Assembly (NCBI RefSeq): GCF_047246645.1
Contig: NZ_JBFOKR010000001.1
Coordinates: 186,001 to 250,000 of the forward strand
Length of the DNA stretch: 64,000 nt
Direction: 5' to 3'
DNA from: Ferdinandcohnia sp047246645
GTDB taxonomy: Bacteria; Bacillota; Bacilli; Bacillales; Bacillaceae_L
Notes under the pieces: model-generated
Told to the model about the DNA's origin: nothing
Database searches by the model: none
What the model saw: the letters and a program-made list of their open reading frames with translations, nothing else
Position numbers and translations under genes: made by a program
In this document: one piece after another, positions 23,685 through 31,870 of the stretch
How the letters are laid out: every line of letters starts with the position of its first letter
Position numbering within the stretch: the first letter of the stretch is position 1

Positions 23685-25340
23685 ATGGCTTTCGATGTGA
23701 TAGTTGTTGGTGCAGGTCTTGCTGGGCTCGTAGCGGTAGCAGAAATAGCAGATAAAGGTAAAAAAGTACTTTTACTAGACCAAGAGCCAGAAGCATCTCT
23801 TGGAGGACAGGCTTGGTGGTCATTTGGTGGTTTATTTCTAGTTGATTCTCCTGAACAACGACGCCTAGGTATTAAGGACTCAAAAGAGTTGGCCTGGCAG
23901 GATTGGCTAGGTACAGCTGGATTTGACCGTCTTGAAGATGAAGATTATTGGGGGCGTAAATGGGCAGAAAGCTATGTTGATTTTGCTTCAGGGGAAAAGC
24001 GTGCATGGTTACATAGTATGGGTGTTAAATTTTTTCCTATTGTTGGTTGGGCAGAACGAGGGGGATACCTTGCCGAAGGACATGGAAATTCGGTACCTAG
24101 ATTTCACATTGTTTGGGGAACGGGTCCTGGTATCGTAGAACCGTTTGAACGACGTGTTCGAGCACATATTAAAAGTGGTATGGTCACCTATAAGCCACGC
24201 CATCGTGTGGACCAGTTATTAACGGCTAATGGAAAAGTAGTTGGTGCTTACGGTTCTGTACTCGTACCAAGTTCTGCAAAACGCGGAGAAGCAAGCTCAA
24301 GAGAAGTGATTGGCAACTTTGAATATCACTCACAAGCTGTAGTTGTGACTAGTGGTGGTATTGGTGGTAACCATGATCTTATCCGACAAAATTGGCCGAG
24401 TAGACTCGGTGAGCCGCCAGCACAGATGCTCTCGGGTGTCCCGGAACATGTTGATGGTAGAATGCTTGGTATAACAGAAGAAGCAGGAGGCAGAATCGTT
24501 AATCGTGATCGAATGTGGCATTATACAGAAGGTATTAAAAACTGGAATCCAGTCTGGGCTAAGCATGGAATTCGAATCTTACCTGGTCCATCTTCGGTAT
24601 GGCTGGATGCCAAAGGAAAGCGTTTTGAAGCCCCGAATTTTCCTGGCTTTGATACGTTGGGAACATTAGAGGCGATAAAAAAGACTGGTTATGATTATTC
24701 ATGGTTCATTTTAACACAGAAAATAATAGAACGAGAATTTGCCTTATCAGGTTCTGAACAAAATCCGGATTTGACCGGTAAAAGTATTAAAAAGGTATTA
24801 TCGAGAGTTCTACCAGGAGCACCTGGACCTGTTAAAGCTTTTATGGAAAAAGGAGAAGACTTTGTAGTTGCCACTCATTTAAATGAGTTAGTAGAAGGAA
24901 TGAATAAATTAACTGAGGAAAAGCTCTTAAAATATGATGAGATTGAGCGGCAAATAAAGGCGCGTGACCGTGAAATAGACAATACATTTACAAAGGATTT
25001 ACAAATAACAGCAATCCATGGAGCGCGAAATTATCTAGGTGACAAACTGATACGTGCTGCAAAACCACATAAAATTCTTGATCCTAAGAATGGACCGCTA
25101 ATTGCTGTACGTTTGAATATCGTTAGTCGGAAGACACTTGGCGGATTACAAACAGATTTATCTGGAAGAGTGCTGAATGAAGATGGTTTGGCTATCCCTG
25201 GACTATTTGCAGCTGGAGAGGTTAGTGGGTTTGGTGGTGGAGGAGTACATGGTTATCGTGCATTAGAAGGTACTTTCCTTGGAGGCTGCCTATTTTCTGG
25301 ACGTGTTGCCGGCCGTGCGGTGGCAGATGAAATAAAATGA
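23685..25340 (+). CDS. FAD-dependent dehydrogenase (FAD_binding_2 / ketosteroid-dehydrogenase type)
   Basis: A 551-residue flavoprotein. The FAD-binding N-terminus is DVIVVGAGLAGLVAVAEIADKG, with LLLDQE as the strand-end acid. The C-terminus has PGLFAAGEVSGFGGGGVHGY and a GRVAGRAVADEI helix, typical of the fumarate-reductase/ketosteroid-dehydrogenase family. Such enzymes reduce or oxidise C-C bonds next to a carbonyl, but the substrate here is unknown. ATG 23685 follows AAAGGGGGT. It stands alone with its own terminator. Confidence 0.85.
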   Translation: MAFDVIVVGAGLAGLVAVAEIADKGKKVLLLDQEPEASLGGQAWWSFGGLFLVDSPEQRRLGIKDSKELAWQDWLGTAGFDRLEDEDYWGRKWAESYVDFASGEKRAWLHSMGVKFFPIVGWAERGGYLAEGHGNSVPRFHIVWGTGPGIVEPFERRVRAHIKSGMVTYKPRHRVDQLLTANGKVVGAYGSVLVPSSAKRGEASSREVIGNFEYHSQAVVVTSGGIGGNHDLIRQNWPSRLGEPPAQMLSGVPEHVDGRMLGITEEAGGRIVNRDRMWHYTEGIKNWNPVWAKHGIRILPGPSSVWLDAKGKRFEAPNFPGFDTLGTLEAIKKTGYDYSWFILTQKIIEREFALSGSEQNPDLTGKSIKKVLSRVLPGAPGPVKAFMEKGEDFVVATHLNELVEGMNKLTEEKLLKYDEIERQIKARDREIDNTFTKDLQITAIHGARNYLGDKLIRAAKPHKILDPKNGPLIAVRLNIVSRKTLGGLQTDLSGRVLNEDGLAIPGLFAAGEVSGFGGGGVHGYRALEGTFLGGCLFSGRVAGRAVADEIK

Positions 25341-25347
25341 TATTAAT

Positions 25348-25390
25348 AAAGCTAACCTTAACTTTAGAATAATGTTAGGGTTGGCTTTTA
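25348..25390 (+). terminator. Terminator after the flavoprotein gene
   Basis: AAAGCTAACCTTAAC pairs with GTTAGGGTTGGCTTT, followed by T-rich sequence. Confidence 0.8.
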
Positions 25391-25479
25391 ATTTATATAC
25401 TGCTATTACTGTAAATTAAACCAATAATTTAATTTTTTTGTATGATATGATGTAGATAAAAAATAAGGAGAATGAATTA

Positions 25480-26370
25480 ATGGATCATACTAACAGTCTG
25501 ACAAGTGAAAACACAGTAGTAGGGTTTATTGGAACAGGTGTTATGGGAAAAAGCATGGCAGGTCACTTTTTAGCAAAGGGATATAAGGTACTTGTATATA
25601 CTCGTACAAAAGAAAAGGCCACAGAACTTATTGAAAGTGGTGCGGTTTGGAAAGAGTCAGTTGCTGAACTGGCAAAAGAATCAAATGTAATAATTACGAT
25701 GGTAGGTTATCCATACGACGTAGAAGAAGTGTATCTTGGTGAAAATGCACTTCTTAAAAATGCGAGAAAAGGTACATATTTTATTGATATGACAACCTCA
25801 ACACCTTCACTTGCGTCTAAGATTTATGAAATCGCAAAGGAAAAAGAAATGTTCTCTTTAGACGCACCCGTATCAGGTGGAGATGTAGGTGCGAGGGAAG
25901 CTAGACTTGCAATTATGGTTGGTGGCGATGAGGAAGTATTTGCCGCATGTAAACCATTACTGGAAATCATGGGGCAAAATATTGTATATCAAGGTCCGGC
26001 TGGTTCTGGGCAACATACAAAAATGTGTAATCAGATAGCCATCGCATCAAATATGATTGGAGTTAGTGAGGCAATCGCATATGCCAGAAAATCAGGGCTG
26101 AATCCGGAAAAGGTTTTACAAAGCATTTCTAGTGGTGCTGCAGGTAGCTGGTCATTATCTAATCTAGCTCCAAGAATGATCGCTGGTGATTTTGAACCTG
26201 GTTTCTTTATCAAGCATTTTATTAAGGATATGGGGATCGCTCTTGAGGAAGCTAAGGCAATGAAAATGGATACTCCAGGACTTGAATTAGCTAAGAAACT
26301 ATATGATGAACTAGCTGAAAACGGAGAAGAAAATAGCGGAACACAAGCTTTATATAAGCTCTGGAACTAG
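25480..26370 (+). CDS. ykwC: NAD(P)-dependent beta-hydroxyacid dehydrogenase YkwC
   Basis: A 296-residue enzyme of the 3-hydroxyisobutyrate/6-phosphogluconate-type dehydrogenases. The dinucleotide site is VGFIGTGVMGKSMAGHF at residues 14-30, the substrate loop is DAPVSGGDVGA and the catalytic lysine is in SGQHTKMCNQI. The product is probably a semialdehyde or keto acid. B. subtilis YkwC holds the same place between ptsHI and kinA. ATG 25480 follows AAGGAG. It ends at a terminator. Confidence 0.88.
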   Translation: MDHTNSLTSENTVVGFIGTGVMGKSMAGHFLAKGYKVLVYTRTKEKATELIESGAVWKESVAELAKESNVIITMVGYPYDVEEVYLGENALLKNARKGTYFIDMTTSTPSLASKIYEIAKEKEMFSLDAPVSGGDVGAREARLAIMVGGDEEVFAACKPLLEIMGQNIVYQGPAGSGQHTKMCNQIAIASNMIGVSEAIAYARKSGLNPEKVLQSISSGAAGSWSLSNLAPRMIAGDFEPGFFIKHFIKDMGIALEEAKAMKMDTPGLELAKKLYDELAENGEENSGTQALYKLWN

Positions 26371-26380
26371 TGAGTAGGGG

Positions 26381-26410
26381 ACACGTCGTAATTTTCGGCG
26401 TGTTTTTTTG
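26381..26410 (+). terminator. Terminator after ykwC
   Basis: ACACGTCG pairs with CGGCGTGT, followed by seven T. Confidence 0.85.
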
Positions 26411-26509
26411 TTTTTTTATAATGTATCTTTGAAGTGTAAAAGTGTAAAGTATAGAAAATCTCCGTAGGTAGACAATAACTATGATTATTTCGCAAGGGGG
26501 TGCTCTATA

Positions 26510-26692
26510 ATGGCAAAGCGCAATAAGAAAAATGACCCACAACAAAAGAATAAACAAGGTTTTGATTCGGCAGTAATTGATTCTGAATTTAGTCATGAAC
26601 TTGGTAGTCATGACGCGAATCAAAAACACAAGAAAAAAGCAAAAAAAGAAAAAGCGCCTAAGAACGATGGAAAGTACGAAGGCGGACTCTAA
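26510..26692 (+). CDS. Small lysine-rich hydrophilic protein (60 aa)
   Basis: A 60-residue polar protein (MAKRNKKNDPQQ, core DSEFSHELGS, lysine-rich end). No signal peptide or hydrophobic segment. ATG 26510 follows AAGGGGG, and a terminator follows the stop codon. It resembles the 42-residue product at 15242-15370 in start, core and tail. A spore-protein role is possible by composition, not proven. Confidence 0.65.
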   Translation: MAKRNKKNDPQQKNKQGFDSAVIDSEFSHELGSHDANQKHKKKAKKEKAPKNDGKYEGGL

Positions 26693-26708
26693 AAATATCA
26701 AGCTGTAA

Positions 26709-26742
26709 ATGCCACAGCTATAGAGCCGTGGCATTTTTTTTG
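26709..26742 (+). terminator. Terminator after the small lysine-rich protein
   Basis: ATGCCAC pairs with GTGGCAT, followed by eight T. Confidence 0.85.
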
Positions 26743-26751
26743 TATTGTGAA

Positions 26752-26807
26752 AGGTGGACAACTGTATTTCTGTGGTGCCTGACACCACAGAAATACAAAT
26801 GTCCTCC
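26752..26807. repeat. Long inverted repeat around a GTGCCTGACAC core
   Basis: Arms of about 25 bases surround the 5-base loop CCTGA. The inner 15 pairs (TGTATTTCTGTGGTG and its complement) are perfect, and the outer part GGTGGACA/TGTCCTCC is nearly so. It lies between the small-protein terminator and the promoter of the catabolic cluster. The core TGGTGCCTGACACCA is, from memory, a recurring intergenic motif in Bacillaceae. Confidence 0.75.
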
Positions 26808-26862
26808 CTAGAAAGACACTTGTGAGTTACTGGGCAACTGTTTGGAATTTTTTGAAAAGTTC

Positions 26863-26892
26863 TTGAATAAGTTGTGGGGGTAGTAGTAATAT
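26863..26892 (+). promoter_or_regulatory. Likely promoter of the ACAD11-like catabolic cluster
   Basis: TTGAAT (26863-26868) and TAATAT (26887-26892) are 18 bases apart and lie 16 bases before the palindrome at 26908, which would then sit over the transcription start. Read by eye. Confidence 0.45.
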
Positions 26893-26907
26893 ATAAGTAT
26901 GGTTACA

Positions 26908-26923
26908 TACCAACCGGTTAGTA
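26908..26923. promoter_or_regulatory. TetR-type operator, copy 1
   Basis: TACCAACCGGTTAGTA is an imperfect 16-base palindrome centred on AACCGGTT. A near-identical sequence stands at 31407-31422, before the second half of the cluster. The TetR gene at 30777 is the obvious candidate to bind both. Confidence 0.7.
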
Positions 26924-26944
26924 AGTTTGATGGGAGTTGTGGCA

Positions 26945-28153
26945 ATGAATTTTTCTTATTCGGAAAAGGTAATTGAACTACAAAGAAAAGTAAACGCTTT
27001 CATGGATGAATTTGTTTACCCAAATGAAAAGCTGTACGAGGAACAATTAAATGCACAGGAAAATCGCTGGACTAATGTACCGCCAATAATAGAAGAGTTA
27101 AAGGAAAAAGCAAAAGCTCAAGGTTTGTGGAACTTATTTTTACCTGAAAGTAAACATGGTGCTGGCCTAACAAATGTGGAGTACGCTCCACTTTGTGAGA
27201 TTATGGGAAGGTCATTAATTGCCCCTGAGGTGTTTAATTGCAATGCGCCTGATACTGGGAATATGGAAGTTCTTGTTCGCTATGGGACTGATGAACAGAA
27301 GGAAAAATGGTTAAAACCATTGTTACAAGGTGAAATTCGTTCCTGCTTCTCAATGACTGAGCCTGATGTTGCTTCATCAGATGCTACGAATATACAAGCA
27401 AGCATTACTCGTGATGGTGATGAGTATATTATTAATGGGCGTAAATGGTGGTCTTCCGGTGCTGGAGACCCGCGTTGCCAAATTGCTATTGTAATGGGAA
27501 AGAATGATCCAACAGCTCCGAGGCATGAACAACAATCAATGATCCTAGTGCCATTAGATACCCCGGGCGTTAAGATCGAAAGAATGTTACACGTATTTGG
27601 ATATGACCATGCGCCACATGGGCACGCAGAAATTACATATAACAATGTTCGAGTACCTGCTTCTAATATGATTTGGGGTGAAGGGAAAGGCTTTGCAATA
27701 GCGCAGGGGAGATTGGGTCCAGGCAGGATTCATCATTGTATGAGACTTATTGGTGCAGCAGAGCGGGCATTGGAAGAATTGTGTAAACGAGTTCAAAAGA
27801 GGGTTGCATTTGGCAGACCTCTTGCTACACAAGGAGTCATCCAAGATTGGATTGCGACTTCCCGTATCGAAATTGAACAAGCACGTCTTCTGACATTGAA
27901 GGCAGCATATATGATGGACACCGTTGGAAATAAAGAAGCTAAAGCGGAAATTGCTATGATAAAAGTTATTGCGCCAAAAATGGCACTGAATGTAATTGAT
28001 CGTGCAATTCAAGCTTTCGGTGCAGCAGGGGTAAGTGATGATTTTCCACTTGCGGCTCAATGGGCAAATGCACGTACATTACGTCTTGCAGATGGTCCAG
28101 ATGAAGTTCATAAGACTCAGGTTGCAAAACTAGAGTTGAAAAAATATATGTAA
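26945..28153 (+). CDS. ACAD11-type acyl-CoA dehydrogenase
   Basis: A 402-residue flavoprotein of the acyl-CoA dehydrogenase family. From memory it resembles the dehydrogenase half of animal ACAD11 more than ordinary FadE: it has NAPDTGNMEVL, MTEPDVASSDATNI, INGRKWWSSGAG, QGRLGPGRIHHCMR and LRLADGPDEVH. In ACAD11 and in LvaC of Pseudomonas this type acts on 4-phosphoacyl-CoA to give an enoyl- or 3-hydroxyacyl-type product. The kinase half is encoded separately at 31871. ATG 26945 is chosen for GGGAG 8 bases upstream. In-frame TTG at 26927 is less likely. Confidence 0.85.
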   Translation: MNFSYSEKVIELQRKVNAFMDEFVYPNEKLYEEQLNAQENRWTNVPPIIEELKEKAKAQGLWNLFLPESKHGAGLTNVEYAPLCEIMGRSLIAPEVFNCNAPDTGNMEVLVRYGTDEQKEKWLKPLLQGEIRSCFSMTEPDVASSDATNIQASITRDGDEYIINGRKWWSSGAGDPRCQIAIVMGKNDPTAPRHEQQSMILVPLDTPGVKIERMLHVFGYDHAPHGHAEITYNNVRVPASNMIWGEGKGFAIAQGRLGPGRIHHCMRLIGAAERALEELCKRVQKRVAFGRPLATQGVIQDWIATSRIEIEQARLLTLKAAYMMDTVGNKEAKAEIAMIKVIAPKMALNVIDRAIQAFGAAGVSDDFPLAAQWANARTLRLADGPDEVHKTQVAKLELKKYM

Positions 28154-28191
28154 AAATGAGAATCAAAGTTTACTAGATAAGGAGTGTTTTC

Positions 28192-28965
28192 ATGCAAGTA
28201 TTAGATATGTTCAGTTTAAAAGGAAAAACAGCAATCGTTACAGGTGGTGGCAGAGGTTTAGGGGAGCAAATAGCTTTGGGTTTTGCAGAAGCAGGAGCAA
28301 ATGTTGTTGTATGCTCACGTAAGCTTGAAGCTTGCCAAGAGGTTAGTATTCGTATACAAGAGAAGGGTGTAAAATCACTAGCTTTACAATGTGATGTGAC
28401 AAAACCTGAAGATGTACAACGAGTTGTTGAAGAAACTGTAAAAGAGTTCGGAACAATCGATATCTTAGTAAACAATAGTGGTGCAACTTGGGGAGCACCA
28501 GTTGTAGATATGCCATTTGACGCTTGGCAAAAGGTTATGTCCGTCAATGTAAATGGTACATTTTTAATGAGTCAAGCTGCAGGGAAGGTAATGATTGAAC
28601 AAAAAAGCGGAAAAATCATTAATATTTCTTCTGTAGCTGGACTTGGTGGGATTGATCCGCGATTTATGGACACGATTGGTTACAACACAAGTAAGGGAGC
28701 TATTATTACATTTACGAAAGATCTAGCTGCAAAATGGGGACCACATAATATTAATGTAAATGCAATTGCACCAGGTTTCTTCCCAACTAAAATGTCGAAG
28801 GTTACCATTGAACAAGGTGGAGATTTCCTTAAAGAGATGACACCACTTCGTCGTCTTGGTACAAATCAAGATTTAAAAGGTGTAGCTGTATTTTTAGCAT
28901 CCAATGCTTCAAATTTTATTACGGGAGATACAATCATTGTAGATGGTGGTATGCACGCATCTTAA
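28192..28965 (+). CDS. Short-chain dehydrogenase/reductase
   Basis: A 257-residue classical SDR. The cofactor site is TGGGRGLGEQIALGF, the NNSG motif is VNNSGAT, the active residues are Ser in ISSVAG and Tyr/Lys in YNTSK, and the tail is GDTIIVDGGMHAS. It lies 38 bases after the ACAD11-like gene with GGAG upstream. By analogy with the lva operon it may reduce or oxidise a keto or hydroxy group of the substrate, but its specificity is not readable. Confidence 0.88.
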   Translation: MQVLDMFSLKGKTAIVTGGGRGLGEQIALGFAEAGANVVVCSRKLEACQEVSIRIQEKGVKSLALQCDVTKPEDVQRVVEETVKEFGTIDILVNNSGATWGAPVVDMPFDAWQKVMSVNVNGTFLMSQAAGKVMIEQKSGKIINISSVAGLGGIDPRFMDTIGYNTSKGAIITFTKDLAAKWGPHNINVNAIAPGFFPTKMSKVTIEQGGDFLKEMTPLRRLGTNQDLKGVAVFLASNASNFITGDTIIVDGGMHAS

Positions 28966-29082
28966 AAGCGGCTGTAACTTATGCTAAAAATGGTCATTGT
29001 TTTTGGGCACCTCAGAGAAAAACAGATTAATAGGGAGTAAAGATACACCAATATATTAATCTAAAAAAATGGAGGCGTTTTC

Positions 29083-30696
29083 ATGAGTGAAAAAGTATGG
29101 TTAAAGAATTATCCATCAACGACTGCAACTGAGGTAGAAATACCTAATATTCCGTTAGGGCAAATTCTCCAAGACACTACAGCCAAAATACCACAAAATG
29201 AAGCAATTATTTTTTACCATAAACGAATGACATATCAAGAGCTTTCTGGTTTAGCACATGTGTTTACATCCGCTTTACAAGCAGCTGGGGTACAAAAGGG
29301 AGACCGTGTAGCAATTATGTTGCCAAACTGCCCACAGTACGTGATCTCTTATTTTGGAGCCTTGAATACAGGCGCAATCATTACTCAGATAAATCCATTA
29401 TTAGTTGAAAGGGAGCTTCAGTACATATTAAGCGATTCTGGAGCAGAAACGATTATAGCATTAGATGCTCTTTATCCAAGAATTAAAGCAATCCAGCCAA
29501 ACACGAACGTAAAAAATATTATCATGGTTAGTATTCAGCCGACGGATGCTGACTTTGCACCTGATAAAACCTTTGAACAATTCATGCAAACAGCTACAGG
29601 AACTGTTTCACCTGTACAAATTGATCCTGAAAATGATATCGCCGTATTACAATATACAGGTGGTACAACAGGACGCTCAAAGGGAGCTATGCTTACACAT
29701 CGTAACCTTGTTGCAAATATCATTCAGAGCTACGAATTCTTTAAAAGTGACATTACATTCGGAAAAGAGCGTTCTTTAACAGTAATTCCGCTATTCCATG
29801 TGTTTGGAATGACTTCAGGAATGAATCTATCAATCTACTGTGGATCAGCAAATACATTGCTGCCGAGATTTGATGTTGAAGAGCTTCTCCAAACAATAAG
29901 TCGTGAACAAACAACGATGTTCCCGGGAGTTCCAACAATGTATGTCGCACTCACAAATCATCCAAAAGCAGAAGAATATAGTTTAAGCAGCATCCGCGTA
30001 TGTAACAGCGGAAGCGCCCCAATGCCAGTTGAACTAATGAAAGAGTTTGAGAGAAAAACAGGTGCTATGGTACTTGAAGGTTTTGGATTATCTGAAGCTT
30101 CACCGGTTACACATTGTAATCCTATTTTTGCAGAAAGAAAACCTGGAAGTATTGGCATTGGTATTCCAGGAACAGAATACAAAGTTGTGGATCTGGCAAC
30201 GGGCACAGATGAAGTTCCTTATGGTGAATTAGGTGAACTAATTGTTAAGGGCCCACAGGTAATGAAGGGTTACTGGAATATGCCAGAGGAAACAGCGATT
30301 ACATTGCGTGATGGTTGGTTGTTCACAGGTGATATCGCAAAAATGGATGAAGACGGTTATGTGTATATTGTCGACCGTAAAAAGGACTTAATAATTGCAA
30401 GTGGTTATAATATTTATCCGAGAGATATTGAGGAAGTATTGTACGAGCATCCTGCCGTTCAAGAAGCGGTGGTGGTAGGGGTTCCTGACCAATATCGTGG
30501 TGAAACCGTTAAAGCCTTTATTGTATTAAAACAAGGGAAAGTAGCAACAGAAGAAGAGATTATTTCCTACTGTAAGGAGCATTTATCAGCCTATAAGGTT
30601 CCTAAGCTTTTAGAATTTAGAGAAGAGCTTCCGAAAACGAACGTAGGGAAGATTTTAAGACGAGTTCTTAGAGAAGAAGTCACAAAAGTACAATAA
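29083..30696 (+). CDS. Long/medium-chain acyl-CoA ligase (AMP-forming)
   Basis: A 537-residue member of the ANL family. The ATP motif is LQYTGGTTGRSKGAML, with GFGLSEASPVTHCNP, the GWLFTGDIAKMDEDGYVYIVDRKKD hinge (shortened: GWLFTGDIAKMDEDGY), and the C-terminal lysine in PKTNVGKILRRVLR. It would activate a carboxylic acid with CoA as the first step of the pathway. The ATG follows GGAGG. It lies 117 bases after the SDR gene in the same direction. Confidence 0.9.
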   Translation: MSEKVWLKNYPSTTATEVEIPNIPLGQILQDTTAKIPQNEAIIFYHKRMTYQELSGLAHVFTSALQAAGVQKGDRVAIMLPNCPQYVISYFGALNTGAIITQINPLLVERELQYILSDSGAETIIALDALYPRIKAIQPNTNVKNIIMVSIQPTDADFAPDKTFEQFMQTATGTVSPVQIDPENDIAVLQYTGGTTGRSKGAMLTHRNLVANIIQSYEFFKSDITFGKERSLTVIPLFHVFGMTSGMNLSIYCGSANTLLPRFDVEELLQTISREQTTMFPGVPTMYVALTNHPKAEEYSLSSIRVCNSGSAPMPVELMKEFERKTGAMVLEGFGLSEASPVTHCNPIFAERKPGSIGIGIPGTEYKVVDLATGTDEVPYGELGELIVKGPQVMKGYWNMPEETAITLRDGWLFTGDIAKMDEDGYVYIVDRKKDLIIASGYNIYPRDIEEVLYEHPAVQEAVVVGVPDQYRGETVKAFIVLKQGKVATEEEIISYCKEHLSAYKVPKLLEFREELPKTNVGKILRRVLREEVTKVQ

Positions 30697-30776
30697 TCTG
30701 AAATATTTCTTTATGATATAATCAGTGGTAACTTACGCATTTGCGTATTGATTCAAAACTGAGAGAGGAAAACTTC

Positions 30777-31352
30777 ATGAAGAACAAAATTACAGAACAA
30801 AGTGTCGTATTATTTCAAAAAAAGGGATTTTCTGAAACCTCTATCCAGGATATAGTTGACTCTCTGGGAGTAACCAAAGGTACATTTTATTATTATTTCT
30901 CTAGTAAAGAAGAGTTATTAATGGATATTCATCATGGTTATATAGAGGAATTACTATATGAACAGGAATCAATTTTAAGTAGTAGTTATAAAGACTGTAA
31001 AACAAAACTCTATGAAATAGTCTACTTGCTGCTTCATAGGATTGAAACAAAAGGTGCAAATGCTAAGGTGTTTTTTAGGGAGATGATTAACCTTAGTGAA
31101 GAGCACTTGGCACAAATCATACCAAAGCGCGATCAATTTCGCTTTAATATTCAAACATTGCTTGAAGAAGGAGTTGCTAAGGGAGAATTTCGTCAGGATC
31201 TTTCTGTTGAAATTGCAACCTTCGGAATACTCGGGATGACAAATTGGAGCTATGAGTGGTTTAAACCAACTGGTAAGTTATCCGATAAAGAGGTTGCGAA
31301 AATCTTTGTCGACATGATATTAAGTGGAATTGAAATGAAAAATATACAATAA
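30777..31352 (+). CDS. TetR-family transcriptional regulator
   Basis: A 191-residue repressor. The helix-turn-helix is in residues 8-50 (GFSETSIQDIVDSLGVTKGT, then FYYYFSSKEELL). The C-terminal domain is the ligand part and would bind an acyl-CoA or related inducer. ATG 30777 is chosen because AGAGAGG lies 8 bases before it. TTG 30741 in frame lacks a site. It stands between the two halves of the cluster and next to one of two matching palindromes, so autoregulation is likely. Confidence 0.9.
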   Translation: MKNKITEQSVVLFQKKGFSETSIQDIVDSLGVTKGTFYYYFSSKEELLMDIHHGYIEELLYEQESILSSSYKDCKTKLYEIVYLLLHRIETKGANAKVFFREMINLSEEHLAQIIPKRDQFRFNIQTLLEEGVAKGEFRQDLSVEIATFGILGMTNWSYEWFKPTGKLSDKEVAKIFVDMILSGIEMKNIQ

Positions 31353-31357
31353 AATGT

Positions 31358-31398
31358 GGAGAACCCTCCCTGGGGGTTCTCCTACCAAATTTTTTTCG
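31358..31398 (+). terminator. Terminator after the TetR gene
   Basis: GGAGAACCC pairs with GGGTTCTCC, followed by T-rich sequence. It splits the cluster into two transcription units. Confidence 0.75.
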
Positions 31399-31406
31399 CC
31401 TTTACA

Positions 31407-31422
31407 TACCAACCGGTCAGTA
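31407..31422. promoter_or_regulatory. TetR-type operator, copy 2
   Basis: TACCAACCGGTCAGTA differs from copy 1 (26908-26923) in one base and is preceded by the same ACA. It lies just before the second transcription unit, between the TetR terminator and the thioesterase ribosome site. TACAAT at 31421 could be a -10 box. Confidence 0.7.
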
Positions 31423-31450
31423 CAATGATTGCTTAGGAGGGATGCGTGAA

Positions 31451-31846
31451 ATGGCACATGAATTACTTGTTAATGTCAGGTTTAGTGAAACTGATGCCCT
31501 AGGACATATCAACAATACCAGCTACTTCATTTATCTCGAGGACGCACGTATAAAGTTTTTTGAGACAATTGGTTTTGAGATGGATGCAAAAGAATGGCGT
31601 TACATATTAGCGTCAACTAAATGTGATTTCATTGACCAAGGGTATTTTAATCAACTATTAAGAGTAACTACAAAAGTTAGTAACATTGGAAATAAAAGCT
31701 TCCAGCTTGAACATGAAATAATAGATTCAAAGAATAATCATTTAATAGCTAGGGGAACCGCAGTCATCGTTTACTTTGATTTTGAAAAACAAAAAAGTGA
31801 ACCAATTCCAGAACTCTTACGAGTAGAACTAGAACGATATATGTAG
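31451..31846 (+). CDS. 4-hydroxybenzoyl-CoA thioesterase-type (hotdog) protein
   Basis: A 131-residue hotdog-fold thioesterase. The 4HBT signature is VRFSETDALGHINNTSYFIY at residues 8-27, with the catalytic aspartate in TDALGH. It hydrolyses acyl-CoA, releasing CoA. ATG 31451 is chosen because AGGAGG at 31435-31440 lies 10 bases upstream. The ATG at 31442 is too close. It is the first gene of the second unit. Confidence 0.85.
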   Translation: MAHELLVNVRFSETDALGHINNTSYFIYLEDARIKFFETIGFEMDAKEWRYILASTKCDFIDQGYFNQLLRVTTKVSNIGNKSFQLEHEIIDSKNNHLIARGTAVIVYFDFEKQKSEPIPELLRVELERYM

Positions 31847-31870
31847 TTTAGGATGGGAGGTAATAATTAT

